Below the pieces are notes generated by a model. That model searched no databases. It saw only the letters and a program-made list of their open reading frames with translations, and was not told where the DNA came from. This document shows, piece by piece, positions 19,825 through 28,314 of a DNA stretch of 64,000 nt. The translations under genes and the position numbers were made by a program. Position 1 is the first letter of the stretch, and each line of letters opens with the position of its first letter. The DNA lies in the NCBI GenBank assembly GCA_030656615.1, contig JAUSOY010000013.1, positions 36,976 to 100,975 of the forward strand. The letters run 5' to 3'. This DNA comes from Bacteroidales bacterium (GTDB lineage Bacteria > Bacteroidota > Bacteroidia > Bacteroidales > TTA-H9).

Positions 19825-20088
19825 ATGGGAAAATTTGATCGTTTTTGTCAGAGTTGTGGAATGCCACGCGCGATGGATGAAAAGGGTGGCGGTACCAATG
19901 CCGACGGTAGTACAAATTCGGTTTATTGCAGCCATTGTTATACCAATGGTAAATTCAATGATAAGTTCACTCATTCTGCCCAAATGGTGCATTTTGTAAA
20001 AGAACACTTAAAAGAGAGTGGCATTGGACCATTAAAGCGTTGGTTTTACACCATGCATATTTCTAAATTGAATCGCTGGAAAAAGTAA
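19825..20088 (+). CDS. Small zinc-ribbon protein
   Basis: An 87-aa protein with CxxC pairs (FCQSCGMP and YCSHCYTNGKF) that should bind one zinc ion. It resembles the putative zinc-ribbon family often annotated as a transcriptional regulator-like domain (Zn_ribbon_2). The C-terminal half is basic (PLKRWFYTMHISKLNRWKK). Function is unknown. It is monocistronic, with a promoter core before it and a strong terminator after it. Confidence 0.75.
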   Translation: MGKFDRFCQSCGMPRAMDEKGGGTNADGSTNSVYCSHCYTNGKFNDKFTHSAQMVHFVKEHLKESGIGPLKRWFYTMHISKLNRWKK

Positions 20089-20153
20089 ATCGTATCCTCA
20101 AAAATTTGCAAATCGGAATCCTCGTTTTGTTTAGACAGAAAGAATTTTTATTA

Positions 20154-20185
20154 AAAAAGGCCGGAAATTTTCCGGCCTTTTTTTA
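20154..20185. terminator. Strong bidirectional terminator
   Basis: AAAAAAGGCCGGAAA pairs with TTTTCCGGCCTTTTTT. It separates the zinc-ribbon gene from the convergent acyl-CoA synthetase, whose stop codon overlaps its edge. Confidence 0.88.
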
Positions 20186-21988
20186 CTTTTTAGACACTGG
20201 TATGGATTGTGCCTGAGTCTTCTGCAGATATAAATTATCTACCAGACTGCGGTATTTCTCGAATATTACCTTACGTTTAAGTTTCAAGGAAGGAGATAAT
20301 TCACCGGTAACAGGGCTCCATTCGTCAGCAACCAGGGCAATTTTTTTTATCTGCTCAAACGAACCAAAATGCTTATTCAGCTTTTTAATTTCGTGTTCGA
20401 AATGTTTAATAACCTGTGGTATTTTAATGGTTTCGAGATTAGAAGTGGCATTAATACCGTGTTTTTTGCACCAGTCATTCAATTCAGAAAAATTGGGAAG
20501 TATTATGGCGGATGCGAATTTTTGATTTTCACCAACAACCATGGTTTGCTGTATCAGAAAACTTTCTTTAAGTTTGTTTTCGATCTGTTGGGGAGCAATG
20601 TATTTTCCGTTCGACATTTTAAAAATTTCCTTCTTACGGTCAGTAATTCGTAAAAAGCGTCCATTAACAATTTCTCCAATATCTCCGGTACAGAACCAAC
20701 CTTCTTCGTTTTTCATTTCAGCGGTATGCTCTTCATCTTTATAATATCCAAGCATGATATTGGGTCCTTTGGCAAGTATTTCACCATCATCAGCAATCTT
20801 TACGGAGACTCCTTCTAAAATAGGACCTACACTACCCAGTTTTACACCATCCTTTTTCCAATAATTAACAGAAATTATCGGAGATGTTTCTGTAAGGCCA
20901 TATCCTTCAAAAACGGGTAATCCGGCAGCCCAGAAAAGCCTTGCCAGTCTTGGCTGAAGTGCCGCTCCGCCACATCCGATGAATTGTATTTTCATACTTA
21001 ATGCCTGACGCCATTTTTTAAATACCAAAACGTCAACAATTTTATGGCTAAGCCGGTAGAGCGGATTTTTATAGGTATAAGGTTCGTATTTATTACCAAC
21101 GTGTAAGGCCCACCGGAAAATCATTCGCTTAACAGGACTCAGCGTACGGGCTTTTGAAATTATTTTTTCGAAGATCGATTCCAGCAGTCGGGGTACGGTA
21201 ATAAAACCTTCAACCTGAAGTTCATTCATATCTTTGGCGATAGTCCCGAGGTTTTCAGCATAATAAATACTTACCCCACTCATATGCCACATATAGTTTA
21301 CCATATGTTCAAAAATATGAGATAAAGGCAAAAAACTCAGTGCTTTATGACGGTGATCCAGATGAAGTTTATCACTCGAGGCCTGGGCATTGCTTAATAA
21401 ATTGGTATGACTCAGCATTACCCCCTTTGAAACGCCGGTGGTTCCGGAAGTATATATCAAAGTCAGTAAATCATCCGCTAAAATGGAATCTTTAATTTTA
21501 TTCAGATTGGCGAGGTCAGTATCTATCGCATTTTCGGTGATAAAAGACCAATGGGGCACGTTTTCGTATGAATTGAAAGTAAAAACATGCTCAATAAAAG
21601 GCAGTTCATTTCTGTTAGTATTAACGATTTGATACAGGTTCAAATCATTAACAATCACAACCTTCGCTTCACTATGGTTTAAAATATACAGGATATCAGA
21701 TTCAGAAAGTGTTGGATGAATAGGTACATGAACTACTCCGGTTTGAGCGGCTCCCATTTCAATGAAATTCCATTCGGGCCGATTATTGGTAATCGTTGCG
21801 ATTTTATCGCCCTTTTTATAGCCAAGCGCCATTAAACCCAGGCTTACTGCGTTTGCCAGACCTATATATTCATCGAGAAAATATTGTCGCCAGGCACCAT
21901 CTTCTTTGCCAGATATACAAAAGGTCTTTTGTGTATTTGGATTTTCTGATAGATTTTTGAGTACATCGAAAACTCGCATCGTATTCAT
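20183..21988 (-). CDS. Long-chain fatty-acid-CoA ligase (AMP-forming)
   Basis: A 601-aa adenylate-forming enzyme. The P-loop LIYTSGTTGVSKGVMLSHTN, the motif GYGLTETSPIISVN, the hinge region TGDIGEIVNGRFLRITDRKKEIFKMSNGKYIAPQ, and a C-terminal lid are in canonical order. It activates long-chain fatty acids through acyl-AMP to acyl-CoA. The size and N-terminus fit FadD15-like ligases of Bacteroidota. It is monocistronic. Its exact chain-length preference cannot be read from the sequence. Confidence 0.92.
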   Translation of the reverse strand: MNTMRVFDVLKNLSENPNTQKTFCISGKEDGAWRQYFLDEYIGLANAVSLGLMALGYKKGDKIATITNNRPEWNFIEMGAAQTGVVHVPIHPTLSESDILYILNHSEAKVVIVNDLNLYQIVNTNRNELPFIEHVFTFNSYENVPHWSFITENAIDTDLANLNKIKDSILADDLLTLIYTSGTTGVSKGVMLSHTNLLSNAQASSDKLHLDHRHKALSFLPLSHIFEHMVNYMWHMSGVSIYYAENLGTIAKDMNELQVEGFITVPRLLESIFEKIISKARTLSPVKRMIFRWALHVGNKYEPYTYKNPLYRLSHKIVDVLVFKKWRQALSMKIQFIGCGGAALQPRLARLFWAAGLPVFEGYGLTETSPIISVNYWKKDGVKLGSVGPILEGVSVKIADDGEILAKGPNIMLGYYKDEEHTAEMKNEEGWFCTGDIGEIVNGRFLRITDRKKEIFKMSNGKYIAPQQIENKLKESFLIQQTMVVGENQKFASAIILPNFSELNDWCKKHGINATSNLETIKIPQVIKHFEHEIKKLNKHFGSFEQIKKIALVADEWSPVTGELSPSLKLKRKVIFEKYRSLVDNLYLQKTQAQSIPVSKK

Positions 21989-22004
21989 AAGGTTGTATTT
22001 GGGT

Positions 22005-22012
22005 CAAAGATA
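22005..22012 (-). promoter_or_regulatory. Bacteroidota -7 promoter core for the acyl-CoA ligase
   Basis: On the minus strand TATCTTTG matches TAnnTTTG, 16 bases before the ATG. The rest of the divergent gap (22013-22294) is A/T-rich and shows no further gene or strong palindrome. Confidence 0.5.
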
Positions 22013-22294
22013 TAAATAAAATCAAAAACACATACGTATTAAAATAGATATGCAATTCGTCATAAATAACCTATAATCAAACAAATAAAAAATGTTTTTG
22101 TTTTAGACGGGGGATTATTAATTTTCAGAATAATCACATTTATTGGCTTTATTGATGGAAACTCCAATAATTTTTGCGCGAGTTCTATACCGGATGTTTT
22201 CTTAAGAACAGAGGGAAGTGTCAATGATTTCTTTCAGATTATGTACATTTACCGTCGAAAAATGCAAAGTCTGGTTTTTTTTGAATCAATCGCT

Positions 22295-23014
22295 ATGGAA
22301 CATAAAACAGGATGTACAGTTTGTGGAAAATCATTGGCCTACACGGTTATTGAAGAGTCGTTTATATGCTATTGTTGTGGAAATGAGTTTACTGCACAGG
22401 TTCAGTGTGAAAATGGTCACTTCGTTTGTGATTCCTGCCATCAATCGAATGCGAACGATTATATTTATTCCTATTGTCTGAATACGAAGCATACCGATCC
22501 GGTTTTAATTGTTAATGAAATCATGCATCATTCAACGGTTAAAATGCACGGCCCCGAGCATCACTTTTTAGTGCCGGCAGCATTATTAGCATCGTATTAT
22601 AATCTTCAGAGTGATTTTGTTGCAAAGGAAAAGTCTGTAAAAATTGCCCGTGAAAGGGCCGAAAAGGTTCCCGGTGGCTTTTGTGGATTACATGGCGCCT
22701 GTGGTGCCGGAATCGGGACCGGAATATTCATTAGTATTATTACAGGTTCTACGCCTCTGGCCGCAGAAGAATGGAAATTAAGCAACCTGATGACGGCCCG
22801 TAGTTTGGATATCATTGCTCGATCGGGTGGACCACGCTGTTGTAAAAGAGATACTTTTATTGCGATTCGTTCTGCAGCTGAATTTTTGGAAGAGCTTTTA
22901 AGGGTTGTCTTACCCATCAACCCTGACATAATATGCCATTTTGTTGAGCATAATAAAGAGTGTTTGAAAGAGAATTGTGCTTTTTATCAGAGTAGTTCTG
23001 ATTTAGACAAATAA
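22295..23014 (+). CDS. Cysteine-rich DUF5714-like protein
   Basis: The N-terminal third carries a treble-clef-like set of cysteines (TGCTVCGKSLAY, ICYCCGNEF, HFVCDSCHQSN). The rest is a helical domain with GGFCGLHGACGAGIGTGIFISIITGSTPL, GGPRCCKRDTFIA and FVEHNKECLKENCAFY. This matches my recollection of DUF5714, a family without an established function. Many Cys and His suggest metal or Fe-S binding. The ORF track starts earlier (22241), but the ATG at 22295 (MEHKTGCTVCG) fits the domain best, and 22262 is also possible. Confidence 0.65.
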   Translation: MEHKTGCTVCGKSLAYTVIEESFICYCCGNEFTAQVQCENGHFVCDSCHQSNANDYIYSYCLNTKHTDPVLIVNEIMHHSTVKMHGPEHHFLVPAALLASYYNLQSDFVAKEKSVKIARERAEKVPGGFCGLHGACGAGIGTGIFISIITGSTPLAAEEWKLSNLMTARSLDIIARSGGPRCCKRDTFIAIRSAAEFLEELLRVVLPINPDIICHFVEHNKECLKENCAFYQSSSDLDK

Positions 23015-23015
23015 A

Positions 23016-23048
23016 AACAGGCCACTCTTTTTCAAGAAATGGCCTGTT
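23016..23048. terminator. Hairpin between convergent genes
   Basis: AACAGGCCA pairs exactly with TGGCCTGTT around a loop containing CTCTTTTTC. It lies two bases after the DUF5714-like stop and before the convergent barrel gene. Confidence 0.6.
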
Positions 23049-23068
23049 GCATCTTTATCATCCGAAGA

Positions 23069-23797
23069 TTAGAATACTATTCCCAGACTAAAGCGTGTTT
23101 GTGAAAGACTTAGTTCTGGTTCGAAGGTATTAACATCGTCAGTATAGGAATACTTCATTTTGCCCATGTCTTTATGTATTCCAACAAGAAGCTTATACAA
23201 GCGGAAGTTAATTCCCATTCCCGTTTTAATGCCAAAAGAAATTTTATCAGGATAAACTTCGTCGCTATTGAGCCTGGAGCCATATGAAACAACGGGTCCC
23301 AGGTTAAAATATACATCAGCACCAATCCCTTCAATAATATTAAAAGAAAGAGCGGGCCCCAGTTTGTAATCTATAAAACCAAATGGCGATGAACTCATAT
23401 CAGGATCTTCCGGTTGCCCGATTAAGGTCCAGTTGTACGGAGTAAAAGCCAGTCCAAAAGTTGTATACAGAGCAATATTGAAATTTGGGCTACCTATCTC
23501 TTCTGCAAAATAACGATAGCCTCCAAAATCAAGCTTTAAACCTGAGCCACTTCCTTCTATTAAATTGAAGCCAACCTGATTGCCTGTAGGATTTTCAACC
23601 CTTAAATCGGGTTTAAAAGAGCTTACCGAGATAAATCCCATTTTTTTAGGAAACAGTCCAGTCTGAACAGTTTCGGGTTTTTTTTGTGGAGTATTTGGGG
23701 TTTGCTGTGGCTGCTCTTTTACACCACCGCCGGTTACCTGAGCGAAAAGCGGAATAATTAGAAAAAGAGAGATAATGCTTAAACAGATTTTTTTCAT
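23069..23797 (-). CDS. Predicted outer-membrane beta-barrel protein
   Basis: The 242-aa protein has a signal peptide (ICLSIISLFLIIPLFAQ), a Gln/Pro-rich linker (KEQPQQTPNTPQKKPE), and a C-terminal half of alternating hydrophobic strands ending FSLGIVF, as in small outer-membrane barrels. I recognise no specific family. It lies 27 bases downstream of the beta-propeller lipoprotein gene, so the two may be cotranscribed. Confidence 0.6.
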   Translation of the reverse strand: MKKICLSIISLFLIIPLFAQVTGGGVKEQPQQTPNTPQKKPETVQTGLFPKKMGFISVSSFKPDLRVENPTGNQVGFNLIEGSGSGLKLDFGGYRYFAEEIGSPNFNIALYTTFGLAFTPYNWTLIGQPEDPDMSSSPFGFIDYKLGPALSFNIIEGIGADVYFNLGPVVSYGSRLNSDEVYPDKISFGIKTGMGINFRLYKLLVGIHKDMGKMKYSYTDDVNTFEPELSLSQTRFSLGIVF

Positions 23798-23823
23798 GTT
23801 GCTTTAATTATGTCAATTTATAA

Positions 23824-24828
23824 TTACCGAACGTTCATTTTCCAAACATTCCATTCGCCCTTTTCATTTCCTCTTTGAGAAATGAAATACAGAAAGTTAC
23901 CATCAGGCGACCACACCGGTGATACGTCATCGCCTGGGTGGAAAGTGATTTGGGTAAATTTTGTACCATCTGTTTTAATGGTGTAAATGTCCAGATTTTT
24001 ACGACGGTTGATGGTCTTAGGGGATTCTCCGACTAAAACAATGGTTTCGCCATCCGGAGAAACCTGAGGACTACTGAATCCTTTATCCTTGTCGGCAAGA
24101 ATAAGAGTAGACTGACCGGTCTTCAGGTTTATCATCCAAATCTCCCCTCTGGCCTGAATGTCCTTGCTGTTGCGGGTTACGATGAGATTTTCACCATCTG
24201 GGGCCACTGAGGGCGTAAAACCTTCGGTATATTGGGTCAATAACGAAGATTCTGTGCTATAACTCCACACATAATAGCGTGTTATCGGAATGTTGTTCGA
24301 ATACGATACTTCTGCTTTGGTAAAAAATATTTCATTTCCATTGGGAGAAAAAGCTGGTCCTAACTCATTGGAAGGTGTAGAAGTTATTTGTTGAATTGCT
24401 GATCCTTGTGTGGCATTAATCATATACACATTTGTATTTCCATCCATTTCGTCCGTAAAAACGATGCGTTCGCCGCTGGGCGAGTATGACATATCAGAAA
24501 CATTGTTTCTGAAAGTTCTCTGAATGGTTGATCCGCCTCCCTTGGTGTTTTTAAGGAAAATATTATCGGTATTATTCTTGCGGGCAAGAAATGCCAGCTG
24601 CTCTCCACTTGGCGAAACAGAGATGAGCGATGGTGCATACCAACGGATTTGATCGGTTTGCCGTAGAACAACGGGACCCAGTACGTCATCATTTTCATTG
24701 GTGTATTTTACAAAACTGATGCCCCCTTCTTCAGGAACACTGATTTCGAAGAAGTTTGTTTGTTTTTGGACAGCGCAGGCACATAATCCTGCAGTAATGA
24801 TAGTAAAGATCAGCGCTTTAAGTTTCAT
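23824..24828 (-). CDS. TolB-like beta-propeller lipoprotein
   Basis: The N-terminus ends in LCAC, a plausible lipobox, so the mature protein may be lipid-anchored. It contains several PD40/WD40-like blades with the recurring pattern SPSGERIVFTD, SPNGNEIFFTK, SPQVSPDGETIVLVG and SPVWSPDGNFLYFISQ. Such propellers usually mediate protein contacts in the envelope. Its 5' neighbour is a decayed partial duplicate of its own N-terminal region. Confidence 0.75.
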   Translation of the reverse strand: MKLKALIFTIITAGLCACAVQKQTNFFEISVPEEGGISFVKYTNENDDVLGPVVLRQTDQIRWYAPSLISVSPSGEQLAFLARKNNTDNIFLKNTKGGGSTIQRTFRNNVSDMSYSPSGERIVFTDEMDGNTNVYMINATQGSAIQQITSTPSNELGPAFSPNGNEIFFTKAEVSYSNNIPITRYYVWSYSTESSLLTQYTEGFTPSVAPDGENLIVTRNSKDIQARGEIWMINLKTGQSTLILADKDKGFSSPQVSPDGETIVLVGESPKTINRRKNLDIYTIKTDGTKFTQITFHPGDDVSPVWSPDGNFLYFISQRGNEKGEWNVWKMNVR

Positions 24829-24956
24829 GATGTTTTGGTTTTTTGGTAATCTAATTTAAAACAAATCAAATGCACATAAGTTTTAAATTCTATCCAAACT
24901 TAAGGATATTATTGATTGAAATGAAAATTATTATTTGATAACAGGCTAAAAATTAG

Positions 24957-25341
24957 TTATTGAAAATTGGATGTAGGCGAAAAGGGTAAAAAAGGAACCG
25001 AAGGAATCTGATGGCTCTTATTTAAAAAAATCCGTTTTATGGTAGAACCACCCCCACGGGTGTTTTTCAGAAAAATATTATCCGAATTGTTTTTTGTGCC
25101 AGAAAAGCCAAGCGTTCTCCACTTGTGCATGCAGCAAAAAGTACTGGAGTGTAACGGCAAACTTGTCCGAACTGAGGAAGTCCTCTAATACATCATCATT
25201 TTCATTGGCATATTTCACAAAGCTGGCACATCCTTCTTCAGGATCACTGATATCGAAAATGTTTGTTTTCATGTTTCGTTGCACTGCGTAAATGCTTATA
25301 ATGGCTGCAGTAACTGTCAGTAAAAATAGTTTTGATTTCAT
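24957..25341 (-). pseudogene. Decayed partial copy of the adjacent beta-propeller lipoprotein gene
   Basis: Two minus-strand ORFs in different frames resemble successive parts of the neighbour. The upstream one (EEGCASFVKYANENDDVLEDF) matches EEGGISFVKYTNENDDVLGP, and the downstream one (NNSDNIFLKNTRGGGSTIKR) matches NNTDNIFLKNTKGGGSTIQR. A frameshift separates them, and homology ends after roughly 120 residues, leaving an unrelated tail. It is a tandem duplication in which the upstream copy has been truncated and frameshifted. Confidence 0.8.
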
Positions 25342-25511
25342 AATTTTCGGTTTGTTATTTTATTTCTTTATCCTTATTTAGAGCAGGCATGAATAAAATC
25401 GTATAAAAATTTTATTGTTTAATTTTATTACAGATAAACAGGAAAGAAGAAAGGCGATGTGTTTTCTGAACGAATAGACGAAATATGTACCTTTGGCTAA
25501 AACCCTTGAAT

Positions 25512-26069
25512 ATGAACCGTTGTTCCTGGCCTTCTGATGATGCATTAATGATACAATATCATGATAATGAATGGGGTGTTCCTGTTTATGACGATCAGAA
25601 ATGGTTTGAGTTTTTGGTGCTTGATGCTTTTCAGGCAGGTTTAAGTTGGAAAACCATATTACACAAGCGTGAAAATTTTCGTAAGGCTTTTAATGATTTT
25701 AACTTCGAAATTATTGTCGATTATCGTTCCGATAAAATTGAATTGCTTATGAACGATGCCGGTATTATCCGAAACAGGCTTAAGATAGAATCAACGATTT
25801 CAAATGCCAAGGCTTTTATCAATATTCGTGAGGAATTTGGAAGTTTCAATACCTATATCTGGAGTTTTGTGGATCGAAAACCATTGATAAACCATTGGAA
25901 ATCGATGAGTGAAATTCCTGTAAAAACGGAGCTTTCTGACAAAATAAGCAAGGATCTTAAACAGCGGGGTTTTAAATTTGTTGGTTCTACCATTGTGTAT
26001 GCTTTTTTACAGGCCGCGGGTGTAATTAACGACCATACCATTGACTGTTTCAGACATTCTCAAATATAA
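25512..26069 (+). CDS. tag: DNA-3-methyladenine glycosylase I
   Basis: The N-terminus MNRCSW, YHDNEWGVPVYDD, FEFLVLDAFQAGLSWKTIL and the C-terminal NDHTIDCFRH are conserved in Tag. The Cys, two His and late Cys form its zinc site. It excises 3-methyladenine from alkylated DNA. The ORF track begins 27 bases upstream, but Met at 25512 gives the canonical MxRCxW start. nadD begins one base after the stop and may be cotranscribed. Confidence 0.92.
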   Translation: MNRCSWPSDDALMIQYHDNEWGVPVYDDQKWFEFLVLDAFQAGLSWKTILHKRENFRKAFNDFNFEIIVDYRSDKIELLMNDAGIIRNRLKIESTISNAKAFINIREEFGSFNTYIWSFVDRKPLINHWKSMSEIPVKTELSDKISKDLKQRGFKFVGSTIVYAFLQAAGVINDHTIDCFRHSQI

Positions 26070-26070
26070 A

Positions 26071-26661
26071 ATGAATATGAACTGGAAGGAATATACCGGT
26101 TTATTTTTTGGCTCTTTTAATCCCATCCATGTGGGTCATATGGTACTGGCCAATTATTTTGCGGAGTTTGTCGGACTTAATGAGTTATGGTTTGTTGTAA
26201 GTCCGCATAATCCTTTAAAAGAGCGTGTGTCATTATTGGCCGATCATCATCGCATAGAAATGGTTAATCTTGCCATCGCTGACGATCCACGTTTCAGAGC
26301 CTCCGATATTGAATTCCATTTGCCCAAACCTTCGTACACCATTCACACACTTACCTATCTCGAAGAAAAATATCCAGGACGTAAATTTGCATTAATTGTC
26401 GGAGGTGATAATCTGGAGAGTTTTAATAAATGGAAAAATCCGGAAGTTATTCTCGAACGCTTCCCGCTATTGGTATATGCACGACCCGGCTTTGATGGAG
26501 GTGAATTTCTGAAACACCCGTCGGTCAGGATATTTGAGGCCCCATTGATGGAAATTTCTTCAAGCATGATACGCATGGCCATTCGTCAGGGAAAAAATAT
26601 GCGATTTTTTCTTCCCCCCGGTGTTTGGAAATACATGGAGGAAATGAATTTGTATAAATAG
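26071..26661 (+). CDS. nadD: Nicotinate-nucleotide adenylyltransferase
   Basis: Starts with the nucleotidyl-transferase signature GLFFGSFNPIHVGHM (GxFxPxHxGH) and ends with the ISSSMIR motif. Length (about 196 aa) fits NadD, which makes deamido-NAD from nicotinate mononucleotide and ATP. The ORF track runs back to a TTG inside tag. The ATG at 26071, one base after the tag stop, is the better start. Confidence 0.93.
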   Translation: MNMNWKEYTGLFFGSFNPIHVGHMVLANYFAEFVGLNELWFVVSPHNPLKERVSLLADHHRIEMVNLAIADDPRFRASDIEFHLPKPSYTIHTLTYLEEKYPGRKFALIVGGDNLESFNKWKNPEVILERFPLLVYARPGFDGGEFLKHPSVRIFEAPLMEISSSMIRMAIRQGKNMRFFLPPGVWKYMEEMNLYK

Positions 26662-26704
26662 GCTCTGCTGAAAAATTCAGAGAAGGTAAAAACGACCTCA
26701 GCGA

Positions 26705-26746
26705 CCTGCCTGCCGGCAGGCAGGGGTCATCCGCCAGCTGGCGGAT
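26705..26746. repeat. Two perfect palindromes in tandem
   Basis: CCTGCCTGCCGGCAGGCAGG (26705-26724) is a perfect 20-base palindrome. Four bases later ATCCGCCAGCTGGCGGAT (26729-26746) is a perfect 18-base palindrome. They sit in the 407-base gap after nadD, which otherwise holds two terminator-like hairpins and no gene. They look like repetitive extragenic palindromes. Copies elsewhere in the genome cannot be seen from this window. Confidence 0.75.
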
Positions 26747-26825
26747 AGAAAATGATAATTAGAATTTGTACAAGCCCGGCTGGGGTTGAATACATACTCG
26801 TGCTATCCATTTTCTATAAACATTT

Positions 26826-26847
26826 TATCCCTCAGGGATATTTTTTT
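26826..26847 (+). terminator. Probable terminator downstream of nadD
   Basis: TATCCCT-C-AGGGATA is a compact hairpin followed by seven T. Its loop is only one base, so the actual stem is probably shorter. Confidence 0.45.
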
Positions 26848-26994
26848 AAGCTAAAGAAAATTCAAGAGTAAACTTTTCTTAGTATTCCTTTTAAAATGCT
26901 TGCACTTCATTCTTGCAAATTGTCCGTTATACTATTGATTATCAATGTCTAAAACTTTTTTCAGTAGACCTTGATTAACTTGTATCCGGAGCGA

Positions 26995-27029
26995 TAAAAC
27001 CCTGTTCTGACAAATTTTCGGAACAGGGT
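26995..27029 (-). terminator. Intrinsic terminator of the ROK gene
   Basis: On the minus strand ACCCTGTTC and GAACAGGGT form a 9-base stem with a 13-base loop, followed by TTTTAT. It lies about 40 bases after the ROK stop. Confidence 0.7.
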
Positions 27030-27068
27030 AATTTAGTATAGGGCGTTGTATGTCTTAAACTTCAAGCA

Positions 27069-28181
27069 CTACGCGACTTTTTTATCCAGTTTATCCAGTG
27101 CGTAGGCATAGGCTCCTACAGAAACAGCGGTGGATGTTCCCAGACGCGAAATACCAATTCCTACACGCTTCATCGGATCGTATTTAATCGTTTCTGAAGA
27201 GCCCGGAATTTTAATTTCGCGGGTATCACCTTTAATAAATTGTTCTAATTCTAAGGGGTTTTCAAGATTAAAAACATCGATTTCGAGTCGTGAAAGTTCT
27301 TTGCCGGCAAAGGATGTATAAGCAATTCGGCACTCGTCTACCAGGCGTTGTAAATATACCGGCCAGGCACCGGCCAGTCCGCCACCAATTACTACCAGTC
27401 CATCTGTCAGGGTAATAAGATCGGCGATGGTATTTCCGGCAACAATGGCCATTTCTTCGAAAGCCGTGATTGCGGCTTTTTTATTGCCGGGCACGCTTCC
27501 ATTAATAATTTCATAAATATCGCGGGGTTCGGGACAATCGGTTTCTAAAATACCCGCTTCGCGTGCATAAACCCTTTTAATACCACGAATACTAACGCTG
27601 TCTTCGGCGCTATGACCGGGATACAGTTTGTTGCACATCCGGTTAATCTCAGCAGGCGCAGCATTATCACCGTGAAACAACTGACCCCGATATACCATTC
27701 CGCCTCCATAACCTGTTCCGAAAGTTACACCGGCAAGACTTGCAAATTGTTTTGGGCTTCCGGCTTTTTCAAGCTTTTCATTTATATCTGGCAGTAATCC
27801 GGCAATGGCTTCACCATACGCGAAAAGATCGCCGTCATTATTAATAAAGACAGGCAAATCAAAGTGCTTTTTGAGAAAAGGACCCAAAGCCACTCCACCT
27901 CTAAAAGCCGGTAAATTGGCTAAATCGCCAATTATTCCTAGTTCGTACTCTGCAGGGCCAGGAAAACTAAAACTAATGGCTGAAGGTGCTTGTGGCAATG
28001 AAATTCGGACTTTTTCAAAACCTTTGCGAATGACCTCCAGAACATCATCCACAGAAGAGGCTGTCGCACTGATGTTTAGGGGTTCAAGTATTTCTTTATT
28101 GCCTCTAACGGCATTAAAAACAAAATTGGTTCCTCCGGCATCCAGAGTCATCACAATACGGCTGTCAGTGTTGTATTTCAT
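27069..28181 (-). CDS. ROK-family protein, probable sugar kinase
   Basis: The N-terminal phosphate-binding loop (VMTLDAGGTNFVFNAV) and the later GVTFGTGYGGGMVYRG and DGLVVIGGGLAGAWP belong to ROK/ASKHA-fold sugar kinases. FINNDGDLFAYGEAI supplies a plausible catalytic Asp. The typical ROK zinc motif (CxCGxxGC) is not visible in the expected place, where instead a segment EINRMCNKLYPGHSAEDSVS occurs, so substrate is unclear. The start is placed at MKYNTD (28181) rather than the ORF-track Met at 28214, because the sequence conserved in the family begins just after it. Confidence 0.8.
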   Translation of the reverse strand: MKYNTDSRIVMTLDAGGTNFVFNAVRGNKEILEPLNISATASSVDDVLEVIRKGFEKVRISLPQAPSAISFSFPGPAEYELGIIGDLANLPAFRGGVALGPFLKKHFDLPVFINNDGDLFAYGEAIAGLLPDINEKLEKAGSPKQFASLAGVTFGTGYGGGMVYRGQLFHGDNAAPAEINRMCNKLYPGHSAEDSVSIRGIKRVYAREAGILETDCPEPRDIYEIINGSVPGNKKAAITAFEEMAIVAGNTIADLITLTDGLVVIGGGLAGAWPVYLQRLVDECRIAYTSFAGKELSRLEIDVFNLENPLELEQFIKGDTREIKIPGSSETIKYDPMKRVGIGISRLGTSTAVSVGAYAYALDKLDKKVA

Positions 28182-28232
28182 ACTATTCCTTGAAAAATCA
28201 GCACAAATGAACAAATAAAAAGTATATTTTAA

Positions 28233-28240
28233 TAATTTTG
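28233..28240 (+). promoter_or_regulatory. Bacteroidota -7 promoter core for the S46 peptidase
   Basis: TAATTTTG matches TAnnTTTG, 75 bases before the ATG at 28315, leaving a longer 5' leader than most genes here. Confidence 0.4.
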
Positions 28241-28314
28241 GCGTGGGATTAATCCCCTTTGACCGAACTATTAAATTATCCTTTTATTATTACACCCCGT
28301 AATTAATTAAAACC

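Noticed and set aside
22013-22294. Small gene between the acyl-CoA ligase and the DUF5714-like gene
   Set aside because: The available ORFs overlap the real start or run in another frame, with no motif.
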